Shown here in pieces: positions 55,683-64,000 of a DNA stretch of 64,000 nt (positions are counted from its first letter, which is position 1; each line of letters opens with the position of its first letter). Where the stretch lies: NCBI RefSeq assembly GCF_013201825.1, contig NZ_CP053836.1, forward strand, positions 1,178,001-1,242,000, written 5' to 3'. The DNA is from Halarcobacter ebronensis. Its GTDB lineage: Bacteria > Campylobacterota > Campylobacteria > Campylobacterales > Arcobacteraceae. Under the pieces are notes generated by a model. That model had not been told where the DNA came from. It searched no databases and worked only from the letters and a program-made list of their open reading frames with translations. The position numbers and the translations under genes are program-made.

Positions 55683-57599
55683 CTATTCATTATCAACTAT
55701 ATTTGTAGGTTCTTCCTTCGTTTTTTCAATAGGTTTTTCTACTTCTTCTTGCTTTAACTTTTTTGCTTTAACTTCATCTTTTCCTATAAACTCCTTTTTA
55801 TCTGCATTTGACACTATTAATTTGGCTATTTCATCTGTTTGTAGTGCTATGTCATGTGTTTGTGATGCTATCATTGCATTTTGTTGGGTTTGTTCATCTA
55901 AAGAAGTTATTGCATCATTTATTTGTAGTATTCCACTTTGTTGTTCTTTACTTGCCATCTCTATATCTTTAATAAGTTGTATTGTATTAGAGATATTGTG
56001 ATTTAATTCATTATATCCTTTAATCATATTATCAGCTATATTTTTACCATTATTAGCTTTCAGTGTTGCATTTTCAACTAATTTTTTTATTTCACTAGCT
56101 GCTTCAGCACTTCTAGCTGCAAGGTTTCTAACTTCTCCTGCAACAACTGCAAAACCCTTTCCTGCTTCACCGGCAGTTGCAGCTTCTACTGCTGCATTTA
56201 GGGATAAAATATTTGTTTGAAATGCTATTTGATCAATCACTGTAATGGCTTCATTGATTGCAGTAACTTGAGCATTAATTTCATCCATAGAAACCGTTGT
56301 TTCATTTGCAAGTCTTTCTCCATCATTTGCTGAGTTTGTTACTTTATTAGCATAATTAGACATCTTAATTACATTTTCTGTATTATTTGCAATATTGCTT
56401 GTAATCTGTTCTAAAGCTGCTGCTGTTTCTTCTAAAGCTGCTGCTGCTTCATATGAGTTTTTATTTAAAGTATTAACATTTTTTAATAAAATATTTGAAC
56501 TTTGATTTAAAGTAAGTCCATTCTCTTTATTTTCTACTAACATTTGTGTAATTGAACTTTGTAGGGTATTTATACCTTCTATTAGTTTTTCTAAAACACC
56601 ATTTTTTTCGTCGGTCTCTTTCATTACTAATTTTTTAGAATAGTTAAGGTTTGTGTATTGGATTAAAACTTCATCTACCTCTTCAAATCTTTTTTTAGTA
56701 GATTCAATCATACTATTTACTCCTTGTTTAAAATCTTCTAAAGATTTGTTTGATGTTTTTTTCTCAATTAGTTGACCATACCAACCATTTCTTACCCTTT
56801 TCATTACAACTTTTGCATCTGCAATAACTTCATTATCTTCATCTAATATTCTTTTGGTTCGTTCAATATTAGCATTTATTATTTTTGCCATGAGACCAAA
56901 TTCATCTTTTGTAGAATCATCTAATCTCATTACACTAGAACTCTCTTTATTTAAATAACTAAAAAAACCATCTAAGCCGTCTTGGAATTTTTTAAGTGAT
57001 GAAGTAATTATATTTGATACCACTAAAGAAATTATCATAAATAGCGTGGCTGCAAGGATAGTAACTATTGCTAATGCTATATTCATATTATTTTCAATTT
57101 TATGAACTAATTTAGTTCCTCTATCATTTAGAGTATGCAGACCATTCAGTAAATTTTCTGATATTTCAATCATTTTTTTTGAAAGTTTAGGACTTGCTTT
57201 ATTAATTCCACTTACATATTCTTCTATTTTTATTACTTTTAATTCAGAGTAATATGATAAATACTCATTTATATAATTTATAATATTGTCTGCTAACTTC
57301 TCCCCAGGTATATCTTCGAGTTTAGATTTAAAAATAGATATTTTATTTGATAAATTTTTAAATGCCTTTTCCACATCATCAGCATTTTTTTCTGTTGAAA
57401 TTTTTGCAAATTTGAAAACAAGAGCTCTTGCTTTCTCAAAATCTGTTATAAAAGATTGTATTTCTTGGGAGTTTTTAGTTATTTTTTCACTTTTTGAATT
57501 AAAGTGCACATACACACTTCCTGCAATTGCAACTATTATTATAAAAAGAAAGGGTAACACCATTAATTTTGTGCGAGTTGAAGTATTCCGTAGTGTCAT
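55683..57599 (-). CDS. Methyl-accepting chemotaxis protein
   Basis: Chemoreceptor of 638 aa. A membrane helix near the N-terminus ([20 protein letters not shown]) is followed by a helical periplasmic domain of about 150 residues and a second helix ([20 protein letters not shown]). A HAMP-like linker leads to a long signalling coiled coil with the conserved tip [20 protein letters not shown]. The frame extends 57 bases upstream, but ATG 57599 has GGAGA upstream and gives the normal basic N-terminus. The C-terminus lacks a clear CheR-binding pentapeptide. Ligand unknown. Confidence 0.9.
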   Translation of the reverse strand: MTLRNTSTRTKLMVLPFLFIIIVAIAGSVYVHFNSKSEKITKNSQEIQSFITDFEKARALVFKFAKISTEKNADDVEKAFKNLSNKISIFKSKLEDIPGEKLADNIINYINEYLSYYSELKVIKIEEYVSGINKASPKLSKKMIEISENLLNGLHTLNDRGTKLVHKIENNMNIALAIVTILAATLFMIISLVVSNIITSSLKKFQDGLDGFFSYLNKESSSVMRLDDSTKDEFGLMAKIINANIERTKRILDEDNEVIADAKVVMKRVRNGWYGQLIEKKTSNKSLEDFKQGVNSMIESTKKRFEEVDEVLIQYTNLNYSKKLVMKETDEKNGVLEKLIEGINTLQSSITQMLVENKENGLTLNQSSNILLKNVNTLNKNSYEAAAALEETAAALEQITSNIANNTENVIKMSNYANKVTNSANDGERLANETTVSMDEINAQVTAINEAITVIDQIAFQTNILSLNAAVEAATAGEAGKGFAVVAGEVRNLAARSAEAASEIKKLVENATLKANNGKNIADNMIKGYNELNHNISNTIQLIKDIEMASKEQQSGILQINDAITSLDEQTQQNAMIASQTHDIALQTDEIAKLIVSNADKKEFIGKDEVKAKKLKQEEVEKPIEKTKEEPTNIVDNE

Positions 57600-58063
57600 T
57601 ATTTTATATCTCCATATTAAATCATTATAAATAATTGTAATTTGTAAAAATAACACACTTATAATATGAAAATTAAATAAAACTTAATATTATAAATTAT
57701 TAGAAGAAATAGGATTTCTAAAAATAAATAATTATTTTAAAATTATTTATTCACTTATTAAAATAAAGGGGACAGGCACCTTTTTTCAAGTACCTTTTTA
57801 GCTTTTAAATATTCTTCGTTAAAATCATTTTTAGAGACAGCCACTTAGCTCTTGTAAGCTCTTGCCTCTAAAAACTTGCCTGCCTTGACTCTTTAAATTC
57901 TAAAGCTTTCTAATACTAATTAAGCATATTAATATATTTAATAACTTTTTAATAATCAAAAAAACAAGGTATTTTTTTATAAATATTCTTATAATAATCT
58001 TTTTATTATAATATAAGAAATAAGAAATAAGGGTCAGGTGATAACGATAACTTTTATAAATAA
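57600..58063. other. Non-coding repeat-bearing stretch
   Basis: No intact gene. It contains the third AAATAAAGGGGACAGGCACC copy (57761-57780) and a related GGGTCAGGTG at 58031-58040. On the minus strand between 57850 and 57770 a short open stretch reads VSKNDFNEEYLKAKKVLEK, possibly the tail of a lost gene. The remainder is AT-rich. Confidence 0.45.
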
Positions 58064-58357
58064 CACCCCAGAGGATGAATCTCCACTTCTAAAACAATTG
58101 TTGAGTATCACACCAACTAAAACAAAATGGTACTAAAAAATGCAAAGGTCGTTTTCCCTCCTTCCCGCATTTGAGAAGCCGAGTGTTTATTTATTGTTTA
58201 TAAAGAGTTTTGTAACTGTCTGAGCATAAAAAATATGCTGGGAGCATATTTTTATGTGAGTTTTACAAAACAGAAACAATAAATAATAAGAGAGGGGAGC
58301 TTCTGCCTTCAAAACCCGCGGGTTGCTTTTTATTTTACTTTTTTCAATAAAAAAGTG
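58064..58357 (+). repeat. Composite structured intergenic repeat, copy 2
   Basis: Ordered blocks: a peptide-like tail (TPEDESPLLKQLLSITPTKT), AAAATGGTACTAAAAAA, spacer with CCTTCCCGCATTT, GAAGCCGAGTGTTTATTTAT (58175-58194), and a hairpin with arms AGCATAAAAAATATGCT and AGCATATTTTTATG. Then come AATAAATAATAAGAGAGGGG, GCCTTCAAAACCC, and TTTACTTTTTTC with its inverted copy. It aligns block by block with the minus-strand copy at 24784-25047, except that the hairpin stem sequence is different. Confidence 0.7.
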
Positions 58358-58658
58358 AATATTTAGAATTTATCTCTCATAATATCTAGTAATTTTTTGC
58401 CCATTTTTTACTCCTAAATAATATAAGTGTTGTTTAAAGTTGATTTTTTACTTTTTACATACATTATGTATATTAAAGTTCTAAGTATCGATATAAAATA
58501 AACAAAAAAATTATAACTTATAATAAAAATATAGATAAAAATTATTGCATATTGTAATATAATTTTTACAAACATACATAAAATAGGATCTTTTAAGAAT
58601 ATATAATAAATAAGTAGATTTAAGTACTTTATTTATATAATATGCATTCAATAAATTA
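58358..58658. other. AT-rich non-coding stretch before the solo cassette
   Basis: About 300 bases with very low GC and no credible gene in either direction. No full attC is seen at its right edge, so the cassette at 58659 does not have a recognisable upstream neighbour. It may carry a promoter for the cassette gene but no box stands out. Confidence 0.4.
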
Positions 58659-59063
58659 TTAGATAAGTATAAAAGGATTCAAATGATTAGAATAGCAAAA
58701 AATACAATTGATGATGTATTAAGTTGGAATAAACTGCTTGTTGGAATTAATTCATCAGCAATTGGTGCATTGTTCTTCAAGCTGACAAGTTTAGAAAATA
58801 ATATAATTCACTTGTCAGTTAATATCGCAACTAACTCATTTTTGTTATCACTATTTTCTTTATTAATATTTCATACAGTATTAATTAATCATAGAAATAA
58901 TAATAACAATGATGTCTTACCATTGATATATAGCTTTGTCTTTATAATCGGTTGGGTATCTTTGATTATCGGTTTTTGTTCATTAGTATGGCCATTCACT
59001 ATCTAACAAATCATTGGAGAGAAATATTTGACCCTGCGGCTAAAATATTTCTCAACTCAACCG
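58659..59063 (+). mobile_element. Solo integron-type gene cassette
   Basis: The cassette begins TTAGAT (58659, preceded by A) and ends with an attC whose R'' box is ATCTAAC, the exact complement of GTTAGAT. It holds one small membrane-protein gene, 18 bases after the AT-rich cassette edge. Orientation is opposite to the 19-24 kb array. No integrase lies nearby. Confidence 0.8.
58683..59006 (+). CDS. Small polytopic membrane protein (cassette cargo)
   Basis: A 107-aa protein with about three membrane helices (LLVGINSSAIGALFFKL, ATNSFLLSLFSLLIFHTVLI, LIYSFVFIIGWVSLIIGFCS) and an Asn-rich loop (RNNNNND). No family is recognised. AAAAGGATTC precedes the ATG, and the stop codon falls inside the R'' box of the attC, a compact layout typical of integron cassettes. 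Small membrane proteins are frequent in cassettes; some are toxins or abortive-infection effectors, but nothing here proves that. Confidence 0.7.
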   Translation: MIRIAKNTIDDVLSWNKLLVGINSSAIGALFFKLTSLENNIIHLSVNIATNSFLLSLFSLLIFHTVLINHRNNNNNDVLPLIYSFVFIIGWVSLIIGFCSLVWPFTI

Positions 59064-59069
59064 TTAGCT
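59001..59069 (+). other. attC site of the solo cassette
   Basis: R'' ATCTAAC (59001-59007) is followed by AAATCATTGG, palindrome arms AGAGAAATATTT and AAATATTTCT around a GACCCTGCGGC-like centre, then CAACTCAACC and the R' box GTTAGCT (59063-59069). It matches the attC sites at 19-22 kb in length and layout (AAATCA after R'', an AAC-containing spacer before R'). Confidence 0.88.
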
Positions 59070-59088
59070 GATAAAAAAGGAACTGTAT

Positions 59089-59246
59089 ATGAGTGCAAAA
59101 AGAGATAAAAAGAAAAAAGCTGAAAAAAGATTCAAAATAATTTAAAAAACAGTCAAACCAAAGAACTTACTCAAATTGAAATATAAAATGGTCTTAAAAA
59201 ACTTTTTGATCCCTTCCACAATGTAATAACAATTCATATTCTCTAA
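59089..59246 (+). pseudogene. Decayed small gene of a truncated second cassette
   Basis: It follows the R' box GTTAGCT by 20 bases and has AAGGA seven bases before ATG. The frame starts MSAKRDKKKKAEKRF and hits a stop after 18 codons. A shift of one base continues it as NNLKNSQTKELTQIEI, a TAA, then NGLKKLFDPFHNVITIHIL and stop. The reading continues naturally across both lesions, so one indel and one stop have broken a gene of about 50 codons. No matching attC (R'' would be AGCTAAC) is seen downstream, so the cassette lost its end. Confidence 0.6.
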
Positions 59247-59334
59247 AATTCAAATTATTTACAAATTTTCCTTCTCTATAATTTTAAAATCTTTTATAGC
59301 AAAGCTGTAAAAAGAAAATTTTAAAGGAGAAAAG

Positions 59335-59706
59335 ATGGCAATAATAAGATATAAAAATAATATCTTTACCCATGATGGGCAATCGGATGTAGATGGATTT
59401 ATCGAAGAGATTAGAGGGGTGATTAGTATCATTAGGCAAATTGAGGATTTTACTGTTTATGCAGGTGTACATGGAAAGACTAATGGAGCATTTGATCATA
59501 ACTTCAGTGAAGAGGAGTGGGCAGCTACAAATGAAATGGCAAATAGTTTAAGGAATGTAACACTTATTGAACTTACAGATAATGTACTATCTGAAGAAGA
59601 TATGAGACGTGCCTGCGAAAATGGTTCTGTATTTTTTACATGGTGTGATAGTGATAAAACACTTGAAAACTACTCAATTACTCTAGAAGACAGAGAAGAA
59701 CTCTAA
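59335..59706 (+). CDS. Hypothetical small acidic protein
   Basis: A 123-aa soluble acidic protein, opening MAIIRYKNNIFTHDGQSDVD, with a strand-helix pattern (FIEEIRGVISIIRQIEDFTV, then WAATNEMANSLRNVTLIELT). One region, GSVFFTWCDSD, contains the only Cys. No family is recognised. A strong AAAGGAG ribosome site at 59321-59327 supports translation. It stands alone between the cassette remnants and the GH17-like gene; the 173 bases after it hold no gene. Confidence 0.65.
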   Translation: MAIIRYKNNIFTHDGQSDVDGFIEEIRGVISIIRQIEDFTVYAGVHGKTNGAFDHNFSEEEWAATNEMANSLRNVTLIELTDNVLSEEDMRRACENGSVFFTWCDSDKTLENYSITLEDREEL

Positions 59707-59879
59707 AATAAACTTGGGGGAATCTCTCCCTTGAGCTTATCTTTTAGATAAAGGGGACTTTCATTATAAAAGCAAATAACAAAGGAGATACTCAAACAAA
59801 GTACAGATAAAGAATTCTATGATAAAATCTCTAAATTATAAAATTTACAGTTCATGTCAAGTTAGAATTTAGGAAAAAA

Positions 59880-61763
59880 ATGAAAAAAATATTTTTTACA
59901 CTTTGTAGTATGATTGTTGCTATATTTTTTTGGTACTACTTGGGTGCGAAAGTTATATTAAAAGATGATTCAAACTCTTTTTCAAAACTTCAGTGTGTCT
60001 CTTATGCTCCTTTTGCAAAAGATGAATCACCTTTTTTATTTGATAAAGGTTTGGTGATTTCAGAGAACCAAGTAAGAAATGATTTAAAACTTCTTTCTAA
60101 ATATACATCTTGTATTAGAACCTATTCAACAGTTGGTTTAGAGCTTATTCCAAAAATTGCAAAAGAGTTAAAGCTTCAAATGCTAATGGGTGCTTGGGTT
60201 AGTTCAGATGAAAAACAGACAAAAAATGAAATAACTACTTTGATTAAATTGGCAAAGCAATACCATGAAATCATAAGAGCTGTGATTGTTGGAAATGAAG
60301 TTTTATTAAGAGGAGATATATCTAGTAAAAAACTTTATGATTATATAAAAGAGGTAAAAACTGCCCTACCAAATCTAAAAGTAACATATGCTGATGTTTG
60401 GGAATTTTGGTTAAAAAATCCAAGCATAAAAGAGGTGACAGATTTTGTAACTATCCATATTTTACCTTATTGGGAAGATGAACCTGCAAATATAAATGAA
60501 TCAATTAAACATTTAGCAAATGTTAGGCAGGAAGTTGAACAGATTTTAGGAACTTCAAATATCTTAATAGGTGAGACAGGTTGGCCAAGTGAAGGAAGGA
60601 TGAGAGAAGATGCACTTCCTAGCAAAATAAACCAAGCAAAATTTATAAGAGATTTTGTCTCTTTAGCCAAAGAGAAAAACTGGAATTATAATATCATTGA
60701 AGCCTTTGACCAACCTTGGAAGAGAGTTAGTGAAGGTGCTGTTGGTGGTTATTGGGGATTGTTTGATAAAAATAGAGAAGATAAAAGTGTATTTAGTGGG
60801 GATGTTTCCAATTTCCCAAATTATAAATATTTAGCATTTGGTTCATTTGTTTTAGTTCTTTTGTTTTCTTTATTACTTAGAAAAAAAGATATCTCAACTA
60901 AAAAAATCTTCTTATTTAGTTTTATAAATACCTCTTTTGCAATACTTTATATGCTACAAGTTGAACAGTATAATATTATTTCAAGAAACCATTTAGAGTT
61001 TATTTGGGCAACTGTTGTGTTATTAATACAACTTTTTGTCTATTATTTTATGCTGTTATCTATAGTAAAAGAAAAAAGAACAAATATTATTCCAAGTGTG
61101 CTGTTTTATTTAGCTTCATTTATTGCTTTTATTTTAACTATGAATCTGGTTTTTAATGGAAGATATGAAAATTTTGAAGTCTATGGATTTACTATTTTAG
61201 CTCTCTCTTCCCTTTGGCTTTATAAAAATCAATATTCAAAACTAAATTTTGGTAAATTTGAAAAAGTAGTAGCCATAGTTTTATTTATTGGTTCAATTCT
61301 TACAATATACAATGAAACATTTTTAAATATTTTTTCTAATATTTGGGTAATAATTGCTTTAGTTTTCGTCTATATTTTAAATAAGGGTGTAAATAAAAAT
61401 ATCTCCTTTTGGGATTTAAAAGAGTTAGGGGTTTATATATTACTGTTTGCAGCAATATTCCTTGCCTTTAAATATGGATTTGTATCAAATAATACTTTAG
61501 CCTTAAAGTGTAATCTAAATCCAACAACTTTGCCTTGTGAATTAAAAAAATCTATTGGTTTAGCTGTCTATTTTGGATATATAGGCTTTGTTACAGTTTT
61601 AATTGCTGTAATTGCATATATTATAAATAAAAAACCATACTCGTTAATTGCTCTATTTTTTAGTATTGGTTCGTTGATTCTTACAAATACTTTTTTAGGT
61701 TCAATTTCATTTTTACTAGCTGTTTATCTTCTTACAAAAGATGAAATGAAAGGTTTAAATTAA
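59880..61763 (+). CDS. GH17-like glucanase/transglycosidase fused to a polytopic membrane domain
   Basis: A 627-aa protein: a membrane anchor (FFTLCSMIVAIFFWYYLG), a periplasmic GH17-type barrel (about 40-290), then about eight membrane helices. Catalytic signatures are VGNEVLLRGD (acid/base Glu) and GETGWPSEG (nucleophile Glu). CVSYAPFAKDESPF and IRTYSTVGLELIP match the barrel start. Related bacterial proteins build or trim beta-1,3-glucans. Whether this one hydrolyses or transfers is not known. AGGAAAA precedes the ATG. Confidence 0.8.
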   Translation: MKKIFFTLCSMIVAIFFWYYLGAKVILKDDSNSFSKLQCVSYAPFAKDESPFLFDKGLVISENQVRNDLKLLSKYTSCIRTYSTVGLELIPKIAKELKLQMLMGAWVSSDEKQTKNEITTLIKLAKQYHEIIRAVIVGNEVLLRGDISSKKLYDYIKEVKTALPNLKVTYADVWEFWLKNPSIKEVTDFVTIHILPYWEDEPANINESIKHLANVRQEVEQILGTSNILIGETGWPSEGRMREDALPSKINQAKFIRDFVSLAKEKNWNYNIIEAFDQPWKRVSEGAVGGYWGLFDKNREDKSVFSGDVSNFPNYKYLAFGSFVLVLLFSLLLRKKDISTKKIFLFSFINTSFAILYMLQVEQYNIISRNHLEFIWATVVLLIQLFVYYFMLLSIVKEKRTNIIPSVLFYLASFIAFILTMNLVFNGRYENFEVYGFTILALSSLWLYKNQYSKLNFGKFEKVVAIVLFIGSILTIYNETFLNIFSNIWVIIALVFVYILNKGVNKNISFWDLKELGVYILLFAAIFLAFKYGFVSNNTLALKCNLNPTTLPCELKKSIGLAVYFGYIGFVTVLIAVIAYIINKKPYSLIALFFSIGSLILTNTFLGSISFLLAVYLLTKDEMKGLN

Positions 61764-61998
61764 AAAATTGAAATAGGAAAGTAGGGCAGATAATAAGAAA
61801 AGAAAATCATCCTCTTCTACTTATCCTTGTAATTTATTCCAAACTTCCTATCCACTTTTCCACAAATCTTATCTTTCTTTCTTTAAAATCCTACAAATTC
61901 AACCAAAAAGTTCTAAAAATACATAAGTGTTAAATATCTTTATTCCTTGTTCAATTCTTGATTGCTAAACTCATTCTTCAAATTATCAAGGAGAGAAT

Positions 61999-62688
61999 AT
62001 GAAAAAAATAGTTTTGTCGGCATTAATTGCAACAAGTTGTGTTTTTGCACATCAAATTACAGCAAAATTGGATTCAAACAACCATTATAGTGCACAGTTT
62101 TGGGCACATGGAAAATATGACACTTTTAATATAACTCAATTAAAAGGTGCAACAGCTTATGATGAAAATAATAAAGAGATAGCAACGGGAATAGATTATT
62201 CAAAGGGTTCTACACTTTTTATAGCAAAAACTCCATCAATGATTGCTTTATCTTTTGATGCTGGATATTGGACCCAAACTCAAAAGGGTTATGAAAATAT
62301 AGATCCAAAAAAATATAAAGGGATAGTTTTTAATACATTAAAAAGTATTAAATATGGGAAAAGATACTTTAAATGGAGTGATAATTTTACTAATCCTATT
62401 GGTTTGAGTTTGGAAGTTATCCCTTTGATAAATCCTTTTTCAATTAAAAAAGGTGAAAAACTTCCAGTTTTGGTTATAAAAGATGGAAAAGCATTGGCAA
62501 ATGCAAGTTTTGAAACATCTGATTATGAAGATTTGGATGTAAAAACAAATAGTTATGGAATTGCAAATATTCCTGTAAAATCATCAGGACTTCAAATTAT
62601 TGCTGCAAAATATTATACAAATGAGATTAATGATTCAAATGTAAATAATGTAACTATTCAAAGTAGCATATCTTTTGAGGTGAAATAG
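61999..62688 (+). CDS. DUF4198-like periplasmic protein
   Basis: A 229-aa exported protein: signal peptide (MKKIVLSALIATSCVFA, cleavage before HQITAKLDS), then a beta-rich domain with SAQFWAHGKYDTFNITQLKG and KGEKLPVLVIKDGKALANAS, the pattern of the DUF4198 family that often accompanies nickel or cobalt uptake systems. The family call is by pattern. The second gene overlaps its stop codon by one base. AAGGAGAG precedes the start. The 235 bases upstream hold no gene. Confidence 0.65.
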   Translation: MKKIVLSALIATSCVFAHQITAKLDSNNHYSAQFWAHGKYDTFNITQLKGATAYDENNKEIATGIDYSKGSTLFIAKTPSMIALSFDAGYWTQTQKGYENIDPKKYKGIVFNTLKSIKYGKRYFKWSDNFTNPIGLSLEVIPLINPFSIKKGEKLPVLVIKDGKALANASFETSDYEDLDVKTNSYGIANIPVKSSGLQIIAAKYYTNEINDSNVNNVTIQSSISFEVK

Positions 62689-63137
62689 TGCATTTAAGAT
62701 TTTTATTAATACTTTTTTTATCAAATATTTCTCTATTTGCCCATGGTATTTTTTATGATGTTACAGAAGGAGCAGTAAATATTCGTATCTCTACAGCTAA
62801 TAATCTTAGTATTAGTAATGCAAATGTTGAAGTTTTTGCGCCAGGTGGAAATCTAGCTTATGCAAGAGGTTTTACAGATGTAAATGGGAACTTTGCATTT
62901 ATGCCTGATAGCGGTGGCAAATGGCATGTTAAAGTTATAGTTCCAAGTGATCACGGAAACCATGACAAAGAGTTTAATGTTGAACTAAGTGATGATTATA
63001 AAGTAAAAGATTTTGATAGAGTTCCTGTGGAAAGATATCTTGGTTTTTTTAGTGTATTAGGAATAATGCTTGGAGTTTTTGGAATATTTAGTTTTTATAG
63101 AGAGTATAAACGAAGAAAATTGGAAAAAAAATTATAA
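62688..63137 (+). CDS. Membrane-anchored beta-sandwich protein (partner of the DUF4198-like protein)
   Basis: A 149-aa protein with a signal peptide (LLILFLSNISLFAHG), a carboxypeptidase-regulatory-like beta-sandwich (VNIRISTANNLSISNANVEV, RGFTDVNGNFAFMPDSGGKW), a His-rich turn (DHGNHDKEF) and one C-terminal helix (LGFFSVLGIMLGVFGIFSFY). The GTG start at 62688 shares a base with the upstream stop and has GAGGTG in front. The arrangement resembles NikL-type accessory proteins of metal importers, and the mature N-terminus begins with His (HGIFYD). Metal binding is an inference. Confidence 0.6.
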   Translation: MHLRFLLILFLSNISLFAHGIFYDVTEGAVNIRISTANNLSISNANVEVFAPGGNLAYARGFTDVNGNFAFMPDSGGKWHVKVIVPSDHGNHDKEFNVELSDDYKVKDFDRVPVERYLGFFSVLGIMLGVFGIFSFYREYKRRKLEKKL

Positions 63138-63163
63138 ATTTTTTCAGAGTTTAACTTTTGATT

Positions 63164-63190
63164 TTTTAAAAGGGGATCTTCCCCTTTTAT
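63164..63190 (+). terminator. Intrinsic terminator after the DUF4198-like pair
   Basis: A 9-bp stem AAAAGGGGA/TCCCCTTTT (63168-63176 with 63180-63188), three-base loop, in an A/T-rich setting. The T-rich 3' arm gives a rho-independent terminator. Confidence 0.8.
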
Positions 63191-63268
63191 TGTATTTAGC
63201 ATTTTTTTAAAAGTTTTTATTGCTATAATTAGAACCTAACTAACTCAATACTTCTAGGATTTTATCAA

Positions 63269-63886
63269 ATGAAAAAATTTATTTGTCTAATCTTTGTATT
63301 TTTAAATATCAATATTTATGCTTATAGTGAATTATATGAATCTGACTTGTACTATTTAGATAATAATGAAGTGTTATTATATAAAATTTTAAATTGGTGG
63401 AGTAATAAATCCCATGAAAATAGTACTGAATTCTGTTTTAATAATATAAAAGTTAGAAGTAATAAACCTCTTATTTTAGAGTATGATAAAAAATTTAAAA
63501 AATTAAAAGTATATTTAAAAGAGGATTTTGCTGATTTAATATCTATTTTTGAGAATAAAAGTGTTTATCTAAAAAATGAATATATAAATAAAAATTATTT
63601 TAAAAGTTTAAAAGCAGAGGCTATTCAAAAAGTAAATAGTATAATTTTTAAAAATATTAGTTTAAGTGAATATGAAAAGATAAATAAAAGTCAAAAAATT
63701 CTTGCCTTTGAACTTGAAGGTAAAGTGGCAGGTTTACTAGCTCACAGTGGTAAACTTTCCTTTCACACAAGTGGAGAATTTTTATGTCCATGTCCACTAA
63801 AGCCAGATGAAAGATTTGATATTGTTTTTAAGCTTTTAAATATAAAAACAAAAGAGGTTTTAGTCAAATATCTTTTAAAAGATTAA
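63269..63886 (+). CDS. Hypothetical secreted protein
   Basis: A 205-aa protein with a signal peptide (MKKFICLIFVFLNINIYA). The mature part is lysine-rich, with a Cys-containing turn late in the sequence (FLCPCPLKPDERFDI) that could bind a metal or form a disulfide. No family is recognised. It has no obvious close partner; the gene before it ends with a terminator. Confidence 0.6.
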   Translation: MKKFICLIFVFLNINIYAYSELYESDLYYLDNNEVLLYKILNWWSNKSHENSTEFCFNNIKVRSNKPLILEYDKKFKKLKVYLKEDFADLISIFENKSVYLKNEYINKNYFKSLKAEAIQKVNSIIFKNISLSEYEKINKSQKILAFELEGKVAGLLAHSGKLSFHTSGEFLCPCPLKPDERFDIVFKLLNIKTKEVLVKYLLKD

Positions 63887-63911
63887 TTGTTTAATTTATA
63901 GTTTATAGCTT

Positions 63912-64000
63912 TTATAAATTTTTTTGTCTAAACTCTTGAACTCTTTTTTGCATTTTTTGTGCAATTAAATGTAGACCTTGGTTTTCATATGAAATCAATA
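63912..64000 (-). CDS. 3' end of a minus-strand gene running out of the window
   Basis: The last 89 bases hold the C-terminal 29 codons of a minus-strand frame, ending at TAA (63912-63914). The peptide ISYENQGLHLIAQKMQKRVQ continues to a basic, helical tail (EFRQKNL). The family is not recognisable from this fragment. Confidence 0.5.
   Translation of the reverse strand, partial: LISYENQGLHLIAQKMQKRVQEFRQKNL

Overview
The window is about 64 kb of AT-rich chromosome from a member of the Campylobacterota, most likely Arcobacteraceae (Arcobacter sensu lato). The basis is gene content and family character, not a database match: long-form DapD, an FtsE-FtsX-EnvC-like operon joined to trmB, a Psr/Phs-type sulfur-respiration operon, and an rpmJ-rpsM-rpsK-rpsD-rpoA-rplQ cluster. 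No tRNA, rRNA or CRISPR array was recognised.

Layout. 0.1-4.7 kb: branched-chain amino acid ABC transporter (livKHMGF). 4.8-8.0 kb: TerB-like protein, a small coiled-coil/ZapA-like pair, a pseudopilin and priA. 8.0-9.2 kb: dapD. 9.3-17.4 kb (minus strand): haem-binding diguanylate cyclase, envC-like/ftsX/ftsE, trmB, an FN3 lipoprotein and a pseudouridine synthase. 17.4-19.3 kb: rodA and speB. 19.36-24.49 kb: a cassette array described below. 24.5-26.65 kb: non-coding repeats and an IS110-family element with a possible bridge-RNA region. 26.7-34.6 kb: a HemN-like radical SAM protein, psrABC and a regulatory trio (response regulator, histidine kinase, free-standing dCache-like sensor). 34.6-41.5 kb: MTHFR-like protein, TonB-like protein, hemL-ppnP-atpZ operon, PAS-like protein and rpoD. 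41.7-48.0 kb: leuD-leuB, a polar amino acid ABC transporter, an M20 dipeptidase and a HIT protein. 48.1-54.2 kb: the alpha ribosomal operon, gatA and guaB. 54.2-59.3 kb: second accessory region with repeats, rhodanese, a chemoreceptor and a solo cassette. 59.3-64.0 kb: a GH17-like membrane protein, a DUF4198-like pair, a secreted protein and the end of a minus-strand gene.

The main discovery is an integron-type gene-cassette array with no integrase in sight (a CALIN-like locus), inserted directly after the speB stop codon. Three successive minus-strand cassettes each end in an attC site. In each one the six bases at the cassette's 5' edge are the exact complement of the R'' box of its own attC, as expected of a cassette that has existed as a circle. 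The cargo is (1) a SAM-methyltransferase-like gene one base from a reverse transcriptase with an intact YVDD box, (2) a Cys-motif protein with a candidate HEPN Rx4H motif, and (3) a frameshifted gene of unknown function. RT and HEPN proteins are typical of anti-phage systems, so the RT/methyltransferase pair is the best candidate for an undescribed system here. A fourth attC closes a small membrane-protein cassette at 58.66-59.07 kb, followed by a decayed cassette.

Both accessory regions also carry copies of a composite structured repeat whose ends are conserved but whose hairpin core differs in sequence. Function statements come from motifs read by eye; no searches were run.
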